A DNA stretch of 64,000 bases from an uncultured Bacteroidales bacterium (GCA_947644715.1 CANSAP010000008.1:1-64000); one strand, 5' to 3'. Shown: positions 34,602 through 45,838, numbered from the stretch's first letter. Numbers and translations are program-made. The notes: generated from the letters alone by a model not told the origin.

Positions 34602-36692
34602 ATGCCTATTGGTCAGCAAGGAAATAAGAAAGGCAGCAAGCGTCCGATGCTCAACATGTATTGGATGTATCTGCTCATCATACTCTCTCTGGTAGCCCTT
34701 TATAACTTCCAGGACAACACCGCCGTGAAAGAGGTTTCGGTGGATCAGTTTGTGGAGGAGGTTACGGAGGGTTCCGTTGAGAAAGTCAAAATCAACCGTG
34801 AAGATGCCACCGTCTCGGGTGTGCTCAATGCCGAGGGTCTGAAGAAAAATGGCCTTGCAGGGAGCAACGGGCGCGCCTCGGAGGGTGAAATACGCACACA
34901 GGCCGTCAGCGCCGAGCGCTTCGACGAGAAACTTTCGGCGGCCAACGAGGTGCGCAAGAGCCGAGGGCTGGAGCCTGTGCCCTATGAGTTTGTGAACGGC
35001 TCTGACCTGATGAAGCTCTTCTGGTACTTCGGTCCCATCCTGGTCTTCGTGCTCTTCATGGTCTTCATGTCGCGCCGCATGAGTGGCCCCGGGGGTGCCG
35101 GGGGCATCTTTAACGTTGGCAAGAGCCGCGCCAAGGTTTTTGACAAGAAGACTGACACGAATGTGACCTTCAAGGATGTGGCCGGCCTGGCCGAGGCCAA
35201 GGTTGAGATTGAGGAGATCGTAGAGTTTCTCAAGAACCCGCAGCGCTACACTGAACTGGGGGCCAAGATTCCCAAGGGGGCGCTGCTGGTGGGTCCTCCG
35301 GGCACCGGTAAAACCTTGCTGGCCAAGGCAGTGGCCGGAGAAGCCAACGTGCCGTTCCTCTCGATGAGCGGTTCTGACTTCGTGGAAATGTTCGTGGGTG
35401 TCGGTGCAGCGCGAGTGCGCGACCTCTTCAAGCAGGCCAAGGAAAAGGCTCCCTGCATTGTCTTCATCGATGAAATTGACGCCGTGGGTCGTGCCCGCGG
35501 CAAGAACCCCAACATGGGCAGCAACGATGAGCGCGAGAACACTCTTAACCAGATGCTCACCGAGATGGATGGCTTTGGAGCCAACAACGGCGTGATTATC
35601 CTTGCGGCCACGAACCGCGTGGACATGCTCGACAAGGCTCTGCTGCGTCCCGGACGCTTTGACCGTCAGATTCTTGTGGACCTGCCGGAGCTGACTGACC
35701 GTGTGGAGATTCTCAATGTGCATCTGCGCAACCTGAAAATAAATGCCACGCTTGACGTGGAGCAGATAGCACGTCAGACCTCAGGCTTCTCCGGCGCTGA
35801 CCTGGCCAACGTCTGCAACGAGGCTGCCCTCATAGCCGCCCGCAATAACAAGGAGGATGTCAGCATGGATGATTTCCGCAAAGCCATTGACCGCATCGTG
35901 GGTGGTTTGGAAAAGAAGTCCGTGGTCTACACAGCTGAGGAGAAGGATGCCATTGCCACACATGAGGCGGGACATGCCACCGTCAGCTGGCTGATTCAGT
36001 ATGGCAATCCGCTCGTCAAGGTCACCATCGTGCCCCGCGGCCGCGCCGGTGGCTACGCCATGTATGCTCCCGAGGAGCGTCATTACACCCCGATGCAGAG
36101 CCTGCTTGACACCATCTGCACGCTCGTGGCCGGACGTGCCGCCGAAGAGGTGTTCACCGGCGTTGTGGGCACCGGCGCCAGCGACGACCTTGAGAAAGCC
36201 ACCAAGCTTGCACTGAGCATCGTGATGTATTACGGCGCTAGCCCCCGCCTGCGCAACCTCAACTATCATGACTCCACAGGTCAGGCCTACGGCTTCCAGA
36301 AGCCTTACAGCGAGGCCACGGCGAAGGTCATTGATGAGGAGGTGGAGCGCATTGTCAATGAACAGTATGACCGCGCCAAGGAGATTCTCAAGAAGTATGG
36401 CAAGGAGCACAACGAGATTCGCGACCTGCTCATTAAGCGTGAGGTCATCTATCATGACGATGTGCAGGCAATCCTTGGCCCCCGCCCCTGGAAGAGCCGT
36501 GAAGAGGACCCGGCCGTGCAGGCGCGACAGAAACTCCTGGCTGATAACGCCCGCAAGGCGCAGGATAACATCAGCTCTGAGACTAAAGAGGACGCCTCGG
36601 CACAGGAGCAACCTGCTGCAGAAGAGACTGCCCCGTCGACATCGCCCGACAGCGATGAAGATGCAGGCACTCCTCCCCCATTCAATAAGTAA
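34602..36692 (+). CDS. ftsH: ATP-dependent zinc metalloprotease FtsH
   Basis: A 696-residue inner-membrane AAA+ protease that degrades membrane and short-lived regulatory proteins. Membrane helices are at about 15-32 and 143-160, with a periplasmic domain between them. The AAA module has Walker A GPPGTGKT, Walker [16 protein letters not shown] and the SRH region [19 protein letters not shown]. The zinc site is [10 protein letters not shown] with a downstream Asp. The tail is acidic and disordered. It is between rsfS and hflX, and FtsH and HflX are functionally linked in other bacteria. Confidence 0.96.
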   Translation: MPIGQQGNKKGSKRPMLNMYWMYLLIILSLVALYNFQDNTAVKEVSVDQFVEEVTEGSVEKVKINREDATVSGVLNAEGLKKNGLAGSNGRASEGEIRTQAVSAERFDEKLSAANEVRKSRGLEPVPYEFVNGSDLMKLFWYFGPILVFVLFMVFMSRRMSGPGGAGGIFNVGKSRAKVFDKKTDTNVTFKDVAGLAEAKVEIEEIVEFLKNPQRYTELGAKIPKGALLVGPPGTGKTLLAKAVAGEANVPFLSMSGSDFVEMFVGVGAARVRDLFKQAKEKAPCIVFIDEIDAVGRARGKNPNMGSNDERENTLNQMLTEMDGFGANNGVIILAATNRVDMLDKALLRPGRFDRQILVDLPELTDRVEILNVHLRNLKINATLDVEQIARQTSGFSGADLANVCNEAALIAARNNKEDVSMDDFRKAIDRIVGGLEKKSVVYTAEEKDAIATHEAGHATVSWLIQYGNPLVKVTIVPRGRAGGYAMYAPEERHYTPMQSLLDTICTLVAGRAAEEVFTGVVGTGASDDLEKATKLALSIVMYYGASPRLRNLNYHDSTGQAYGFQKPYSEATAKVIDEEVERIVNEQYDRAKEILKKYGKEHNEIRDLLIKREVIYHDDVQAILGPRPWKSREEDPAVQARQKLLADNARKAQDNISSETKEDASAQEQPAAEETAPSTSPDSDEDAGTPPPFNK

Positions 36693-36699
36693 ATAGGAT

Positions 36700-37962
36700 A
36701 TGATTGAAGATAATATTATTGCCACTGAGGCGAATGAGCGCACCGTGCTCGTCGGGCTGATTACTCAGAATCAGAATGAGACGAAGACCCGCGAGTATCT
36801 GGACGAGCTTGCATTTTTGGCCGAGACGGCCGGAGCTGTGCCGGTGCACACGTTCCTTCAGAAGATGGATTATCCCAACCCCCGCACCTATGTGGGCAAA
36901 GGTAAACTCGAGGAGATTCGCAGCTACGTTGAGGAGCAGGAGATTGGCATGGTAATCTTCGACGACGACCTCTCGACGAAGCAAGTCACCAACATAGAGC
37001 GGGAGCTGAAGGTGAAAATCCTTGACCGAACCTCGCTCATTCTCGACATCTTCGCACGACGTGCGCAGACGGCCACGGCACGCACTCAGGTGGAGCTTGC
37101 GCAGTATCAGTATCTGCTCCCGCGCCTCACCCGCATGTGGACTCACCTCGAGCGCCAGCGTGGCGGCATCGGTATGCGTGGCCCCGGCGAGACACAGATT
37201 GAGACCGACCGCCGAATCATCCTCGACAAAATCTCCCGCCTGAAGGAGGAGCTGCGCCACATCGACAAGCAGAAATCCATCCAGCGCAAGAACCGCGGCA
37301 AGCTCACGCGCGTGGCACTCGTGGGCTACACCAATGTGGGCAAGAGCACCATCATGAACCTGCTGAGCAAGAGCGACGTCTTTGCCGAAAACAAGCTCTT
37401 CGCTACCCTCGACACGACGGTGCGCAAGGTAATCATCGACAACCTCCCCTTCCTGCTGACCGACACCGTGGGCTTCATCCGCAAGCTCCCGACTCATCTC
37501 GTGGACTCCTTCAAATCCACGCTCGACGAGGTGCGCGAGGCCGACCTGCTGGTGCATGTTGTCGATGTCAGCCATCCCCAATTTGAGGAGCAGATTGAAG
37601 TGGTCAATCGCACGCTCCACGAGGTCTGCGGCGCCTCTGACAAGCCTATGATAATGGTTTTCAACAAGATAGACGCCTTCACCTATACCCCCAAGGATCC
37701 TGACGACCTCACCCCCTCCACCCGCGCCAACATCCCTCTCGAGGAATTTGAGCGCTCATGGATGGCACGCACCTCAGGGGCCTGCGTCTTCATCTCCGCA
37801 AAGAAGAAAATCAATATCGACGCCCTGAAGCAGATGCTATACGAGAAGGCTCGCGAGATACATGCCGAGCGATTCCCGTATAACGACTTCCTGTTTCAGA
37901 AATATGACCAGGACTACACCCTCGACGAAGCCTGCAGTCAAGACCCCGACACATGCAACTGA
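36700..37962 (+). CDS. hflX: Ribosome-associated GTPase HflX
   Basis: A 420-residue GTPase that splits stalled ribosomes under stress. An N-terminal HflX domain (residues 15-110, FLQKMDYPNPRTYVGKGKLE) and a coiled-coil linker precede the G domain: G1 GYTNVGKST, G3 DTVGFIRKLP, G4 NKID and G5 SAKK. The motif RGGIGMRGPGETQIETDRR is diagnostic. It begins 7 bp after ftsH and its end overlaps the DUF4954 gene by 10 bp. Confidence 0.95.
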   Translation: MIEDNIIATEANERTVLVGLITQNQNETKTREYLDELAFLAETAGAVPVHTFLQKMDYPNPRTYVGKGKLEEIRSYVEEQEIGMVIFDDDLSTKQVTNIERELKVKILDRTSLILDIFARRAQTATARTQVELAQYQYLLPRLTRMWTHLERQRGGIGMRGPGETQIETDRRIILDKISRLKEELRHIDKQKSIQRKNRGKLTRVALVGYTNVGKSTIMNLLSKSDVFAENKLFATLDTTVRKVIIDNLPFLLTDTVGFIRKLPTHLVDSFKSTLDEVREADLLVHVVDVSHPQFEEQIEVVNRTLHEVCGASDKPMIMVFNKIDAFTYTPKDPDDLTPSTRANIPLEEFERSWMARTSGACVFISAKKKINIDALKQMLYEKAREIHAERFPYNDFLFQKYDQDYTLDEACSQDPDTCN

Positions 37963-39656
37963 CAGCATCAGAAATACTCCGCCTCGAGAATCAAGGATGC
38001 TTCTCCACCGATTGGACAGAGGTCACCATAGCCCCCGGCTCTGACCTCTCGCTGCTGCGCGCAGTCAGATTCATGGGCAAGACATCAATCGGGATGCTCC
38101 GCAAGCAGCCCGGGCGCCCAACAGGCATCTTCAACGCCGTCATAGCCGACTGTACCATTGGCGACAACCCCTACATAAGCAACATCCATGGAGAGCTGCG
38201 CGGCCTGCGTATAGCAAACAATGTTACCATTGAGAACGTGGGACGCATCACCTGCGAGCAGGAAGCCCCCTGCGGCCTCGGTGTGCCCGTAGCCGTGCTC
38301 GACGAAACCGGCTCGCGTCCCGTGCCCCTATTCCCCACCCTCACCTCGCAGCTCGCATCACTTATGGCGCGCAATCCCCGCCTGGCTGAGTATCACATTC
38401 TCCCGATGCTCAAGGACGCCTGGGAGCATGAACCGACCGGAAGCCTCATCGGCGACGGCGTGACTATCAGAGACGCCGGATGCCTGCGCAACCTGCGCAT
38501 TGACCCCGGCGTCACCATTGAAGGGGCATCCCGCCTGATTAACGGACGCATCATAAACAACGCCCCCGCTGAACCGCTGGCATACGTGGGTGCCGGCGTC
38601 GATGCCGAGAATTTCATGATTGTAGATGGCCGAGTGGACACCGGCGCCATGCTCCGCAACGTCTTCGTCGGGCAAGGGGTCGAGATTGACAAATACTTCT
38701 CAGCCCACGACTCCCTCTTCTTCGCCAACAGCTCCTGCGAATGCGGAGAAGCTTGCGCCATAATAGCCGGCCCCTACACCGTCACCATGCACAAGAGCAC
38801 ACTACTCATCGGTGCCGAATACTCCTTCATGAACGCCGGCTCAGGCACCAACTCCTCCAACCACATGTATAAGCTCGGCCCCGTGCACCATGGACTGATG
38901 CAACGCGGCGTCAAGACAGCCAGCAGCTCCTACATGATGTGGGAGGGACGAATCGGCGCCTTCTCCCTGCTCATGGGGCAACACAAAACGCACCCCGACA
39001 CTACCCCCTTCCCCTTCTCCTACCTCTTCGGCACCCCCGAAGGGAAAACCGTAGTAGCCCCCGCCCTCATGCTCCGCTCCTGCGGCCTCGACCGCGACAA
39101 AGTGAAATGGCCTGCCCGCGACCGCCGCACTCCGGCTCGCCTCCCACTGATGGACCATCTGCACTTCGATGTCCTGAACCCGCTCACAGTCTCCACCATG
39201 CTCGATGCCCTGCGGCTCATCGACGAGATTTCCCGCCTCAGCCCCGAGCCTGACGGCTACATCCACCATGGCGGACTCCTCTTCTCCCCCTCGGCCCTGA
39301 GCCGCGGACGTGACATCTACACCCGCGCTATCGTGGTCTACCTGCAACGCGTCACCTCCCGTCCCACCCCCGATACCACCGGCCTCACCACCCCCGAAAG
39401 CTGGATAGACCTGGGGGGACAGATAATCCCGGGCGACATCACGGCCAAAGTGCGCGAGTGCGAAACAATCAGCCAGGTCAATGAACTGATAGACAACGCA
39501 TTCCTGCACTACCCTGCGCTCGAATATCTCTACGTGCAGACCCTTCTTACCCCTGAATGGCAGCAGAGGCTTGCAGATGCAGACACCTACACCATCCCCT
39601 TCTACGCCGACATCGAAGCCGACCGCACCCGAGCCCTCTCAGCCCTGACCCGCTGA
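37953..39656 (+). CDS. DUF4954 family protein (left-handed beta-helix-like)
   Basis: A 567-residue protein of the DUF4954 family, widespread in Bacteroidota and of unknown function. Repeating hexapeptide-like stretches (IADCTIGDNPYISNIHGEL, VGAGVDAENFMIVDGRVDTG) suggest a left-handed beta-helix as in acyl- and sugar-nucleotide transferases. A conserved stretch with many His/Met/Asn (SSNHMYKLGPVHHGLMQRG) may be the active or metal site. There is no signal peptide. The ATG lies inside the hflX end, indicating translational coupling with rsfS-ftsH-hflX. Confidence 0.85.
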   Translation: MQLTASEILRLENQGCFSTDWTEVTIAPGSDLSLLRAVRFMGKTSIGMLRKQPGRPTGIFNAVIADCTIGDNPYISNIHGELRGLRIANNVTIENVGRITCEQEAPCGLGVPVAVLDETGSRPVPLFPTLTSQLASLMARNPRLAEYHILPMLKDAWEHEPTGSLIGDGVTIRDAGCLRNLRIDPGVTIEGASRLINGRIINNAPAEPLAYVGAGVDAENFMIVDGRVDTGAMLRNVFVGQGVEIDKYFSAHDSLFFANSSCECGEACAIIAGPYTVTMHKSTLLIGAEYSFMNAGSGTNSSNHMYKLGPVHHGLMQRGVKTASSSYMMWEGRIGAFSLLMGQHKTHPDTTPFPFSYLFGTPEGKTVVAPALMLRSCGLDRDKVKWPARDRRTPARLPLMDHLHFDVLNPLTVSTMLDALRLIDEISRLSPEPDGYIHHGGLLFSPSALSRGRDIYTRAIVVYLQRVTSRPTPDTTGLTTPESWIDLGGQIIPGDITAKVRECETISQVNELIDNAFLHYPALEYLYVQTLLTPEWQQRLADADTYTIPFYADIEADRTRALSALTR

Positions 39657-39731
39657 CCCGTGCCGGCCATCTGCCCCGGCCTGGCAGTCGGCCATTCGGT
39701 CAGCCACTATGCCAGGGCAGAGGAACACTAC

Positions 39732-42700
39732 TCAGCCGGGAAGAGCGATTTTCTTGTATTCCACTGAGGTTACCTTCAGGAACTGCGGAAGATAACTTTC
39801 CCAATCAGCGAGAATACGCGCTGCAAGGGGGCTGCCCGTGAATCGGTGATGACGCTCAATCAGGTCGTGAAGCTCAGCTATCTCATAGTCCTCACGAAGC
39901 AGCGTCAGCTCCACGAGATCCATGTTGACATAATAGTCGAGATTGCCGGTGCCGTTCCAGATGTAAGCCACACCGCCACTCATGCCTGCAGCGAAATTGC
40001 GCCCGATTTTGCCGAGCACCACCACGCGACCGCCGGTCATATACTCGCAGCCATGGTCACCCACACCCTCCACGACAGCTATCGCGCCACTGTTGCGCAC
40101 CGCAAACCTCTCGCCGACACGACCATTAACGTATAGCTCGCCGGACGTGGCGCCATACAGCAGAGTATTCCCCGCTATCGTGTTGCGGCAAGCCTCGAAG
40201 GTGGCCTCACGCGGAGGAACGACCACGATTCTGCCCCCCGACAAGCCCTTGCCCAAATAATCATTCGCATCACCCTCAAGCCTGAAAGTCAGCCCTTTGC
40301 AAAGGAAAGCGCCGAAGCTCTGCCCGGCTGACCCGGTAAACTTGAGCCGCACGCTGTCCTCAGGCAACCCGCTGCTTCCGAAGCGCTTCGTGACATAGCC
40401 GCTGAGCATAGCCCCCACCGAGCGGTCAGTGTTGACTATCGGCATTCCCAGCGAAATCTCCTGCTTAAGCTCAATGGCATTCCCAATCAGCTGCAGCAGA
40501 GCAGCATCCTTGACCGAGTCGAGCTTATGGTCCTGCTCCGTCTCAAAGTGCAACGCATTCTCCCCCTCGACCCTGAAGAAGAGGCGAGAGAAGTCAAGCT
40601 TGGCCTGCTTGCTTCCCTCAGCAGAGGCACGACGCCTCAGCAGGTCAGCGCGACCCACAATCTCATCGAGACTGCGGTAGCCCATCGCGGCCAGCCGCTC
40701 CCGCACGCTGCGCGCCATGAACCGGAAGTAATTAATCAGATGCTCATATCGCCCGACGAACTTCTTTCGCAGCTCGGGACTTTGGGTGGCCACACCCTTC
40801 GGACAGGTGTTAGTGTGGCATTTGCGCACCATGCAGCAGCCAAGCACCACCAGCGCAGCCGTGCCGAAGCCATACTCCTCAGCCCCCAGCATAGCAGCGA
40901 CCATGATGTCATGCGGACTCTTCAGCTGCCCGTCGACCTGAAGTCGCAACTTGCCCCGCAAGTTATTCCTTACAAGAGTCTGCTGAATCTCAGCCAGCCC
41001 TATCTCAGCCGGCACACCCGCATGTTTCATCGAGCCGGCAGGGCTGGCACCCGTGCCCCCGTCGCAGCCACTGATAAGAATCTTGTCGGCCTTAGCCTTA
41101 GCCACACCCGCGGCTATCGTGCCCACACCACTCTCGGCCACAAGCTTGACACTGATTTGAGCCTCAGGATTCACGTTCTTCAAATCGAAGATGAGCTGGG
41201 CAAGATCCTCAATGGAATAGATGTCATGATGTGGCGGCGGACTGATGAGCGTAATGCCGGGGATGGAACGGCGGGTGCGGGCAATCACTTCATCCACCTT
41301 GAACCCGGGCAGCTGGCCACCCTCACCCGGCTTCGCCCCCTGCGCCACCTTAATCTGAATCTCGGCGGCGTTCACAAGATACTCCGCATCTACGCCAAAG
41401 CGCCCTGAGGCCACCTGCTTGACGCTGCTGCGCGCCCAAGTGCCGTCCGGGCGCCTCTGATTGCGTGCCGGGTCTTCGCCTCCTTCACCAGTGTTACTCA
41501 TGCCCCCAATCTCATTCATGGCGATGGCTAAAGCCTCATGTGCCTCACGACTGATGGCACCAAACGACATGGCCTCCGTGCAGAACCGGCGCATAATGCT
41601 CTGCTCACTCTCAACCTCATCTACTGAAATCGGCTCCCGGTCACTCTCCACCCCAATCATGTCGCGCAGGAATATCGGCTCAGGCTTCTCCTCAACCAGC
41701 CTGACGAAGTCGAGAAACTTCTCATAGTCCCCTTCGCGAGTGGCAGCCTGCAGGGCGCGCACCACAGGTGGATTCCAGGCGTGCAGCTCCCCGCCGCGAC
41801 GGAACATATACTGCCCGGCATCCTCAAGCTCCGGAGCATCAGCACTCCAAGCCTTCGAGTGAAGCTTGAGAATATCAGCAGCAATATCTTCTATGTCAAT
41901 ACCTTCAATCGGCGATGGGGTTGTGCCACCCATGTAATGATTCAACAGGCGCGAGCTGACCCCCAACGCCTCAAACAGAGCACAGCCGCGATAGCTGCGG
42001 ATGGTCGATATGCCCATCTTCGACATTATCTTCAGTATCCCCTTATTCACAGCCTTGATATAATGCTGCTCAGCCCCGTCATAATCAAGCTGAAGCTCGC
42101 CGCGCCCCACCATATCCTTCAGCAGAGCGAAAACCATATACGGATTCACGGCACTCGCACCATAGCCCATGAGCAGACTCACATGCATCACCTCACACAC
42201 CTCTCCGCTCTCCACAATAATAGCTATCTGCGAACGCTTCCGCCGGCTCACAAGATGATGATGCACTGCCGAAAGAGCCAGCAGCGAGGGTATAGGCGCC
42301 AGTGCGGCAGTCACACCCCGGTCAGAGAGCACCATATAGTTATACCCCTCATCCACAGCGCATTCAGCATCTCGGCAGAGCCGGTCGATAGCCCCTTCAA
42401 GAGCAGTCACTCCCCCCTCGGCCTCGAAAAGCATAGGAAGCGTAATCGTGCGAAAGCCCTTGTACTGGAGATTGCGCAGAATGTCCAGCTCACCGTCAGA
42501 AACAATCGGCGAAGGCATCCTCACCACATTGCAAAGCTCCTGCGAAGGGTTCAGAATATTCTTCCTGACAGCCCCGACATAACTCGTCAGCGACATCACC
42601 AGCTCCTCGCGGATAGGGTCAATCGGAGGATTAGTCACCTGCGCGAACTGCTGCCTGAAATAATTGAAGAAACGCTGAGGCTGAGCTGAGAGAACCGCCG

Positions 42701-44195
42701 CAGGAGCATCATTACCCATAGAGACCACCGGCTCCTGAGAATTCAGAGCCATCGGCTTGAGAATACGCTCAATCTCCTCACGATTATAGCCGAATGCCGA
42801 CAGTTGCCGCTCCATGTCAGCCACTTCATGTGTCACTTTACGTCCACTGCGCAACTTGCTGAGTTCTATGCGGTTATCATTCAACCACTCACCATAAGGA
42901 TGCTCCGAGGCAAGCGCCTGCTTGATTTCCCGGTCAATCAGGATGCGACCCGCCTCAGTGTCAACCATAAGTATCTTGCCCGGCTTCAACCGAGCCTTAT
43001 GCTCAATGTCAGCGGCATCAACGGCCAGCACACCCGTCTCCGACGCAATAATCATCTCACCACTCTTAGTCACAAGAGTGCGCGCAGGGCGCAACCCGTT
43101 GCGGTCAAGCATACCCCCGGCATACCGCCCGTCAGAAAAAATGATAGCAGCAGGGCCATCCCAGGGAGCCATGAAAATCGAATGATACTCATAGAAGGCC
43201 AGCAGCTTGCGAGAAATGGGATTCTGGTCATTACAGCTCTCAGGCACAAGCATCGCAAGCGCATGCGGCAGACTCATGCCCGAACGCACAAAGAACTCCA
43301 ATGCATTATCCATCGAAGCACTGTCACTCATGCCCGGCTGAATAACCGGACCTATGCCGCTCATCTCCCCAAGATTCTCAGGATCAATCACTGCCTCACG
43401 CGTAGACATCCAAAAACGATTCCCACGAATAGTGTTAATCTCACCATTATGCCCAATCAGGCGGAAAGGCTGCGCAAGCCGCCACTGCGGAAACGTATTA
43501 GTCGAAAACCGCGAATGAACAAGCGCTATCGCACTCGTGAAATATGGACTCTGAAGGTCCTTGAAATAGAGCCGGAGCTGAGCCGAAGAGAGCATACCCT
43601 TGTAAATGAGCGTGCGTGTAGACATACTCACAACGTAGCACCCCTCCTTATCCTCAATCTCACCACTCTCCAGCACCCCCTGCTCAATCCGCTTGCGAAT
43701 AACATAGAGAAGAACCTCAAGACGCTCCTGATTGTCACAGCCCACAATGAAGAGCTGCCGAATCACAGGCTCACTCGCCAAAGCATCATCACCAAGCACC
43801 GAAGAGTCAACCGGCACATCACGACTGTGCATCAGAAACAAACCCTGAGCCTTTATCTCTCGGTCTATGATAGCCTCGAACTCCCGGCGGTCACGCTCCC
43901 CCTGAGGCAGAAACACCATCCCAACCCCATAACGACCCTTCTCCGGCACCGGTATCCCATTCAGCAAAATAAACTCATGAGGAATCTGCACCATAATGCC
44001 GGCACCGTCACCTGTCTTATCGTCGGCACCCTCAGCTCCTCGATGAGCCATGTGCTCAAGCACCTTCAGCCCCTGATCAACTATATGATGATGCTTGCTG
44101 CCATCAATCTTAACCACGAGACCCACTCCACATCCGTCATGCTCATATGCGGGAGAATACAGTCCTCCCCCCTGTCTGCTGTCTTTATTACCCAT
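39732..44195 (-). CDS. gltB: Glutamate synthase large subunit
   Basis: A 1487-residue enzyme making two glutamates from glutamine and 2-oxoglutarate. The class II amidotransferase domain uses Cys22 (EHDGCGVGL) after a short propeptide. The central and FMN-binding domains follow (SVKLVAESGVGTIAAGVAKA, ISGCDGGTGASP), with the 3Fe-4S motif CxxxxxCxxxxC in VRKCHTNTCPKG, then the C-terminal beta-helix (GGRIVVVPPREATFEACRN). Length is standard. The electron-donating small subunit gltD, normally adjacent, is not present: the next gene downstream is convergent and upstream is divergent, so this copy stands alone. Confidence 0.95.
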   Translation of the reverse strand: MGNKDSRQGGGLYSPAYEHDGCGVGLVVKIDGSKHHHIVDQGLKVLEHMAHRGAEGADDKTGDGAGIMVQIPHEFILLNGIPVPEKGRYGVGMVFLPQGERDRREFEAIIDREIKAQGLFLMHSRDVPVDSSVLGDDALASEPVIRQLFIVGCDNQERLEVLLYVIRKRIEQGVLESGEIEDKEGCYVVSMSTRTLIYKGMLSSAQLRLYFKDLQSPYFTSAIALVHSRFSTNTFPQWRLAQPFRLIGHNGEINTIRGNRFWMSTREAVIDPENLGEMSGIGPVIQPGMSDSASMDNALEFFVRSGMSLPHALAMLVPESCNDQNPISRKLLAFYEYHSIFMAPWDGPAAIIFSDGRYAGGMLDRNGLRPARTLVTKSGEMIIASETGVLAVDAADIEHKARLKPGKILMVDTEAGRILIDREIKQALASEHPYGEWLNDNRIELSKLRSGRKVTHEVADMERQLSAFGYNREEIERILKPMALNSQEPVVSMGNDAPAAVLSAQPQRFFNYFRQQFAQVTNPPIDPIREELVMSLTSYVGAVRKNILNPSQELCNVVRMPSPIVSDGELDILRNLQYKGFRTITLPMLFEAEGGVTALEGAIDRLCRDAECAVDEGYNYMVLSDRGVTAALAPIPSLLALSAVHHHLVSRRKRSQIAIIVESGEVCEVMHVSLLMGYGASAVNPYMVFALLKDMVGRGELQLDYDGAEQHYIKAVNKGILKIMSKMGISTIRSYRGCALFEALGVSSRLLNHYMGGTTPSPIEGIDIEDIAADILKLHSKAWSADAPELEDAGQYMFRRGGELHAWNPPVVRALQAATREGDYEKFLDFVRLVEEKPEPIFLRDMIGVESDREPISVDEVESEQSIMRRFCTEAMSFGAISREAHEALAIAMNEIGGMSNTGEGGEDPARNQRRPDGTWARSSVKQVASGRFGVDAEYLVNAAEIQIKVAQGAKPGEGGQLPGFKVDEVIARTRRSIPGITLISPPPHHDIYSIEDLAQLIFDLKNVNPEAQISVKLVAESGVGTIAAGVAKAKADKILISGCDGGTGASPAGSMKHAGVPAEIGLAEIQQTLVRNNLRGKLRLQVDGQLKSPHDIMVAAMLGAEEYGFGTAALVVLGCCMVRKCHTNTCPKGVATQSPELRKKFVGRYEHLINYFRFMARSVRERLAAMGYRSLDEIVGRADLLRRRASAEGSKQAKLDFSRLFFRVEGENALHFETEQDHKLDSVKDAALLQLIGNAIELKQEISLGMPIVNTDRSVGAMLSGYVTKRFGSSGLPEDSVRLKFTGSAGQSFGAFLCKGLTFRLEGDANDYLGKGLSGGRIVVVPPREATFEACRNTIAGNTLLYGATSGELYVNGRVGERFAVRNSGAIAVVEGVGDHGCEYMTGGRVVVLGKIGRNFAAGMSGGVAYIWNGTGNLDYYVNMDLVELTLLREDYEIAELHDLIERHHRFTGSPLAARILADWESYLPQFLKVTSVEYKKIALPG

Positions 44196-44375
44196 TTTTC
44201 TAAACTGCGTAAACTAATTTTTAGACGACGATTAAACCCTATCGCCTGTAATACTGGCGACAAAATTAATGCAAATATTTCACTTATCCAACTTTTCTAC
44301 ACATTATTTATCAATACGCAGCCCTTATAAGCATCCATTCCGAACACATAATTTCACCAAATGAAGAAGTTTAAC

Positions 44376-44384
44376 TAACTTTGT
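44376..44384 (+). promoter_or_regulatory. Promoter -7 box for the DUF2130 gene
   Basis: TAACTTTGT, 22 bp before the ATG at 44406, in the divergent gltB spacer. Confidence 0.5.
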
Positions 44385-44405
44385 ACTAACAATATACTTC
44401 CTCCC

Positions 44406-45803
44406 ATGAAAGAACTTTTGAAAGAACTTCGATGCCCCAACTGCGGCAGCGTTTTCCACGTTGACAAAGACATGTTCGCCTCCCTTGCAAATCAGGTGCG
44501 CGACAAGGCCTTCGACGACGAGCTGAAACGCCGTGCCTGCGACTTGCAGGAAAAACTCAAAAGCGACTTCGAACTGCAGAGAGCAAAAGATGAACAGCAC
44601 TTCGCCCGCCAACTCTCCGAACGAGACCTGTCCCTCGACCGGCGCACGGCTGAAATCAACATGCTCAAGGAGAAAGTAGCCTCCGTGGCCGACAAAACGC
44701 GCCTCGACATGGCCGACACCATCGCTCGCCGCGACGAAGAAATCGCTCGACTGCGCCAGCAATTAGCCTCCGCAGAACAAAGCAAAAAGCTCGAAATCGA
44801 AGCCGAAAGACTCCGACAACAGCAGCAAATGCAGGCAAAAATCAACGACCTCACCAACACCCTCGAAACATCCCGACGCGAAGCTGCATCCCAACTCGCC
44901 TCCCTCAAAGAAAAACACTCGCTCATCGTCAGCGAAAAAGAAAAGGAGATAGAGTACTACAAAGACTTCAAGATGCGCATGTCAACCAAACTCATCGGCG
45001 AATCACTCGAAATCCACTGCAGCACCCTCTTCGAGCAAGCCCGCAGCATGGGACTCTTCCCCGACGCACAATTCAGCAAAGACAACGACGCCCGAACAGG
45101 CTCAAAAGGAGACTTCATCTTCCGTGACTTCATCGACGGCGAGGAATACATCTCCATAATGTTCGAAATGAAGAACGAAGCCGACACAACGGCTACCAAA
45201 CACAAAAACACCGACTTCCTCGAAAAACTCAACAAAGACCGCAACGAGAAACACTGCGAATTCGCCGTGCTCGTCTCAATGCTCGAACGCGACAACGAGC
45301 TCTACAACGCCGGAATCGTAAACCTCTCACATCGCTACCCGAAGATGTATGTCATTCGCCCGCAGATGTTTATGCCCCTCATTGCCCTGCTATGCCACGC
45401 CGCGCAGAAAAGCTCCTCACAGATACGCGAACTACGCTCAGAGCTCGAACTGGCTCGCGCCCAGTCACTTGACGTCTCAAAATTCGAAAAACGCCGAAAC
45501 GACTTCGCGGCAGCATTCTCCAAACTCGTCAAAGACCACAATAAAAAAACCGAAGACGCAACCTCCGGTATCGACAAAATCATAAACTCACTCGAAAAAC
45601 AGATTGCTGAACTGCGAAAAGTGAGAGACCTCTTCTCAACAGCCGACAAAAAACTCCTTCAAGCCGAAGACCTCATTGAAAACAAATTCACAATAAAGAA
45701 ACTGACCTACGGCAACCCAACAATGCGTGCCAAATTTGAAGAAGCCCGCAAGCAAAACCCCGACCCCGGCGCAGAACAAAACCCCGACGCCGGTGACGAA
45801 TAA
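44406..45803 (+). CDS. DUF2130 protein (coiled coil plus nuclease-like domain)
   Basis: A 465-residue cytoplasmic protein. It begins with a half zinc finger (LRCPNCGSVF), then a long coiled coil (about 30-190). The DUF2130 domain (about 190-370) contains GSKGDFIFRDF followed by ISIMFEMKNEAD, matching the D...ExK layout of PD-(D/E)xK nuclease-like folds. A second coiled coil and a Pro/Asp/Gly-rich tail complete it. The family's function is unknown; a nucleic-acid-related role is inferred from the fold pattern only. It is monocistronic. Confidence 0.82.
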   Translation: MKELLKELRCPNCGSVFHVDKDMFASLANQVRDKAFDDELKRRACDLQEKLKSDFELQRAKDEQHFARQLSERDLSLDRRTAEINMLKEKVASVADKTRLDMADTIARRDEEIARLRQQLASAEQSKKLEIEAERLRQQQQMQAKINDLTNTLETSRREAASQLASLKEKHSLIVSEKEKEIEYYKDFKMRMSTKLIGESLEIHCSTLFEQARSMGLFPDAQFSKDNDARTGSKGDFIFRDFIDGEEYISIMFEMKNEADTTATKHKNTDFLEKLNKDRNEKHCEFAVLVSMLERDNELYNAGIVNLSHRYPKMYVIRPQMFMPLIALLCHAAQKSSSQIRELRSELELARAQSLDVSKFEKRRNDFAAAFSKLVKDHNKKTEDATSGIDKIINSLEKQIAELRKVRDLFSTADKKLLQAEDLIENKFTIKKLTYGNPTMRAKFEEARKQNPDPGAEQNPDAGDE

Positions 45804-45838
45804 ACATTCCTTCGGAGTCCATTGGCTTTAGTGTATAT

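Noticed and set aside
34587-35723. A 378-codon minus-strand frame opposite ftsH
   Set aside because: It fully overlaps rsfS/ftsH, has no promoter or family features, and the ftsH frame is unmistakable.
42804-44330. A 508-codon open frame on the plus strand opposite gltB
   Set aside because: Its translation is low-complexity and basic (His/Arg/Leu-rich), lies fully over the clearly conserved gltB reading frame and resembles no protein; it is a by-product of codon use.
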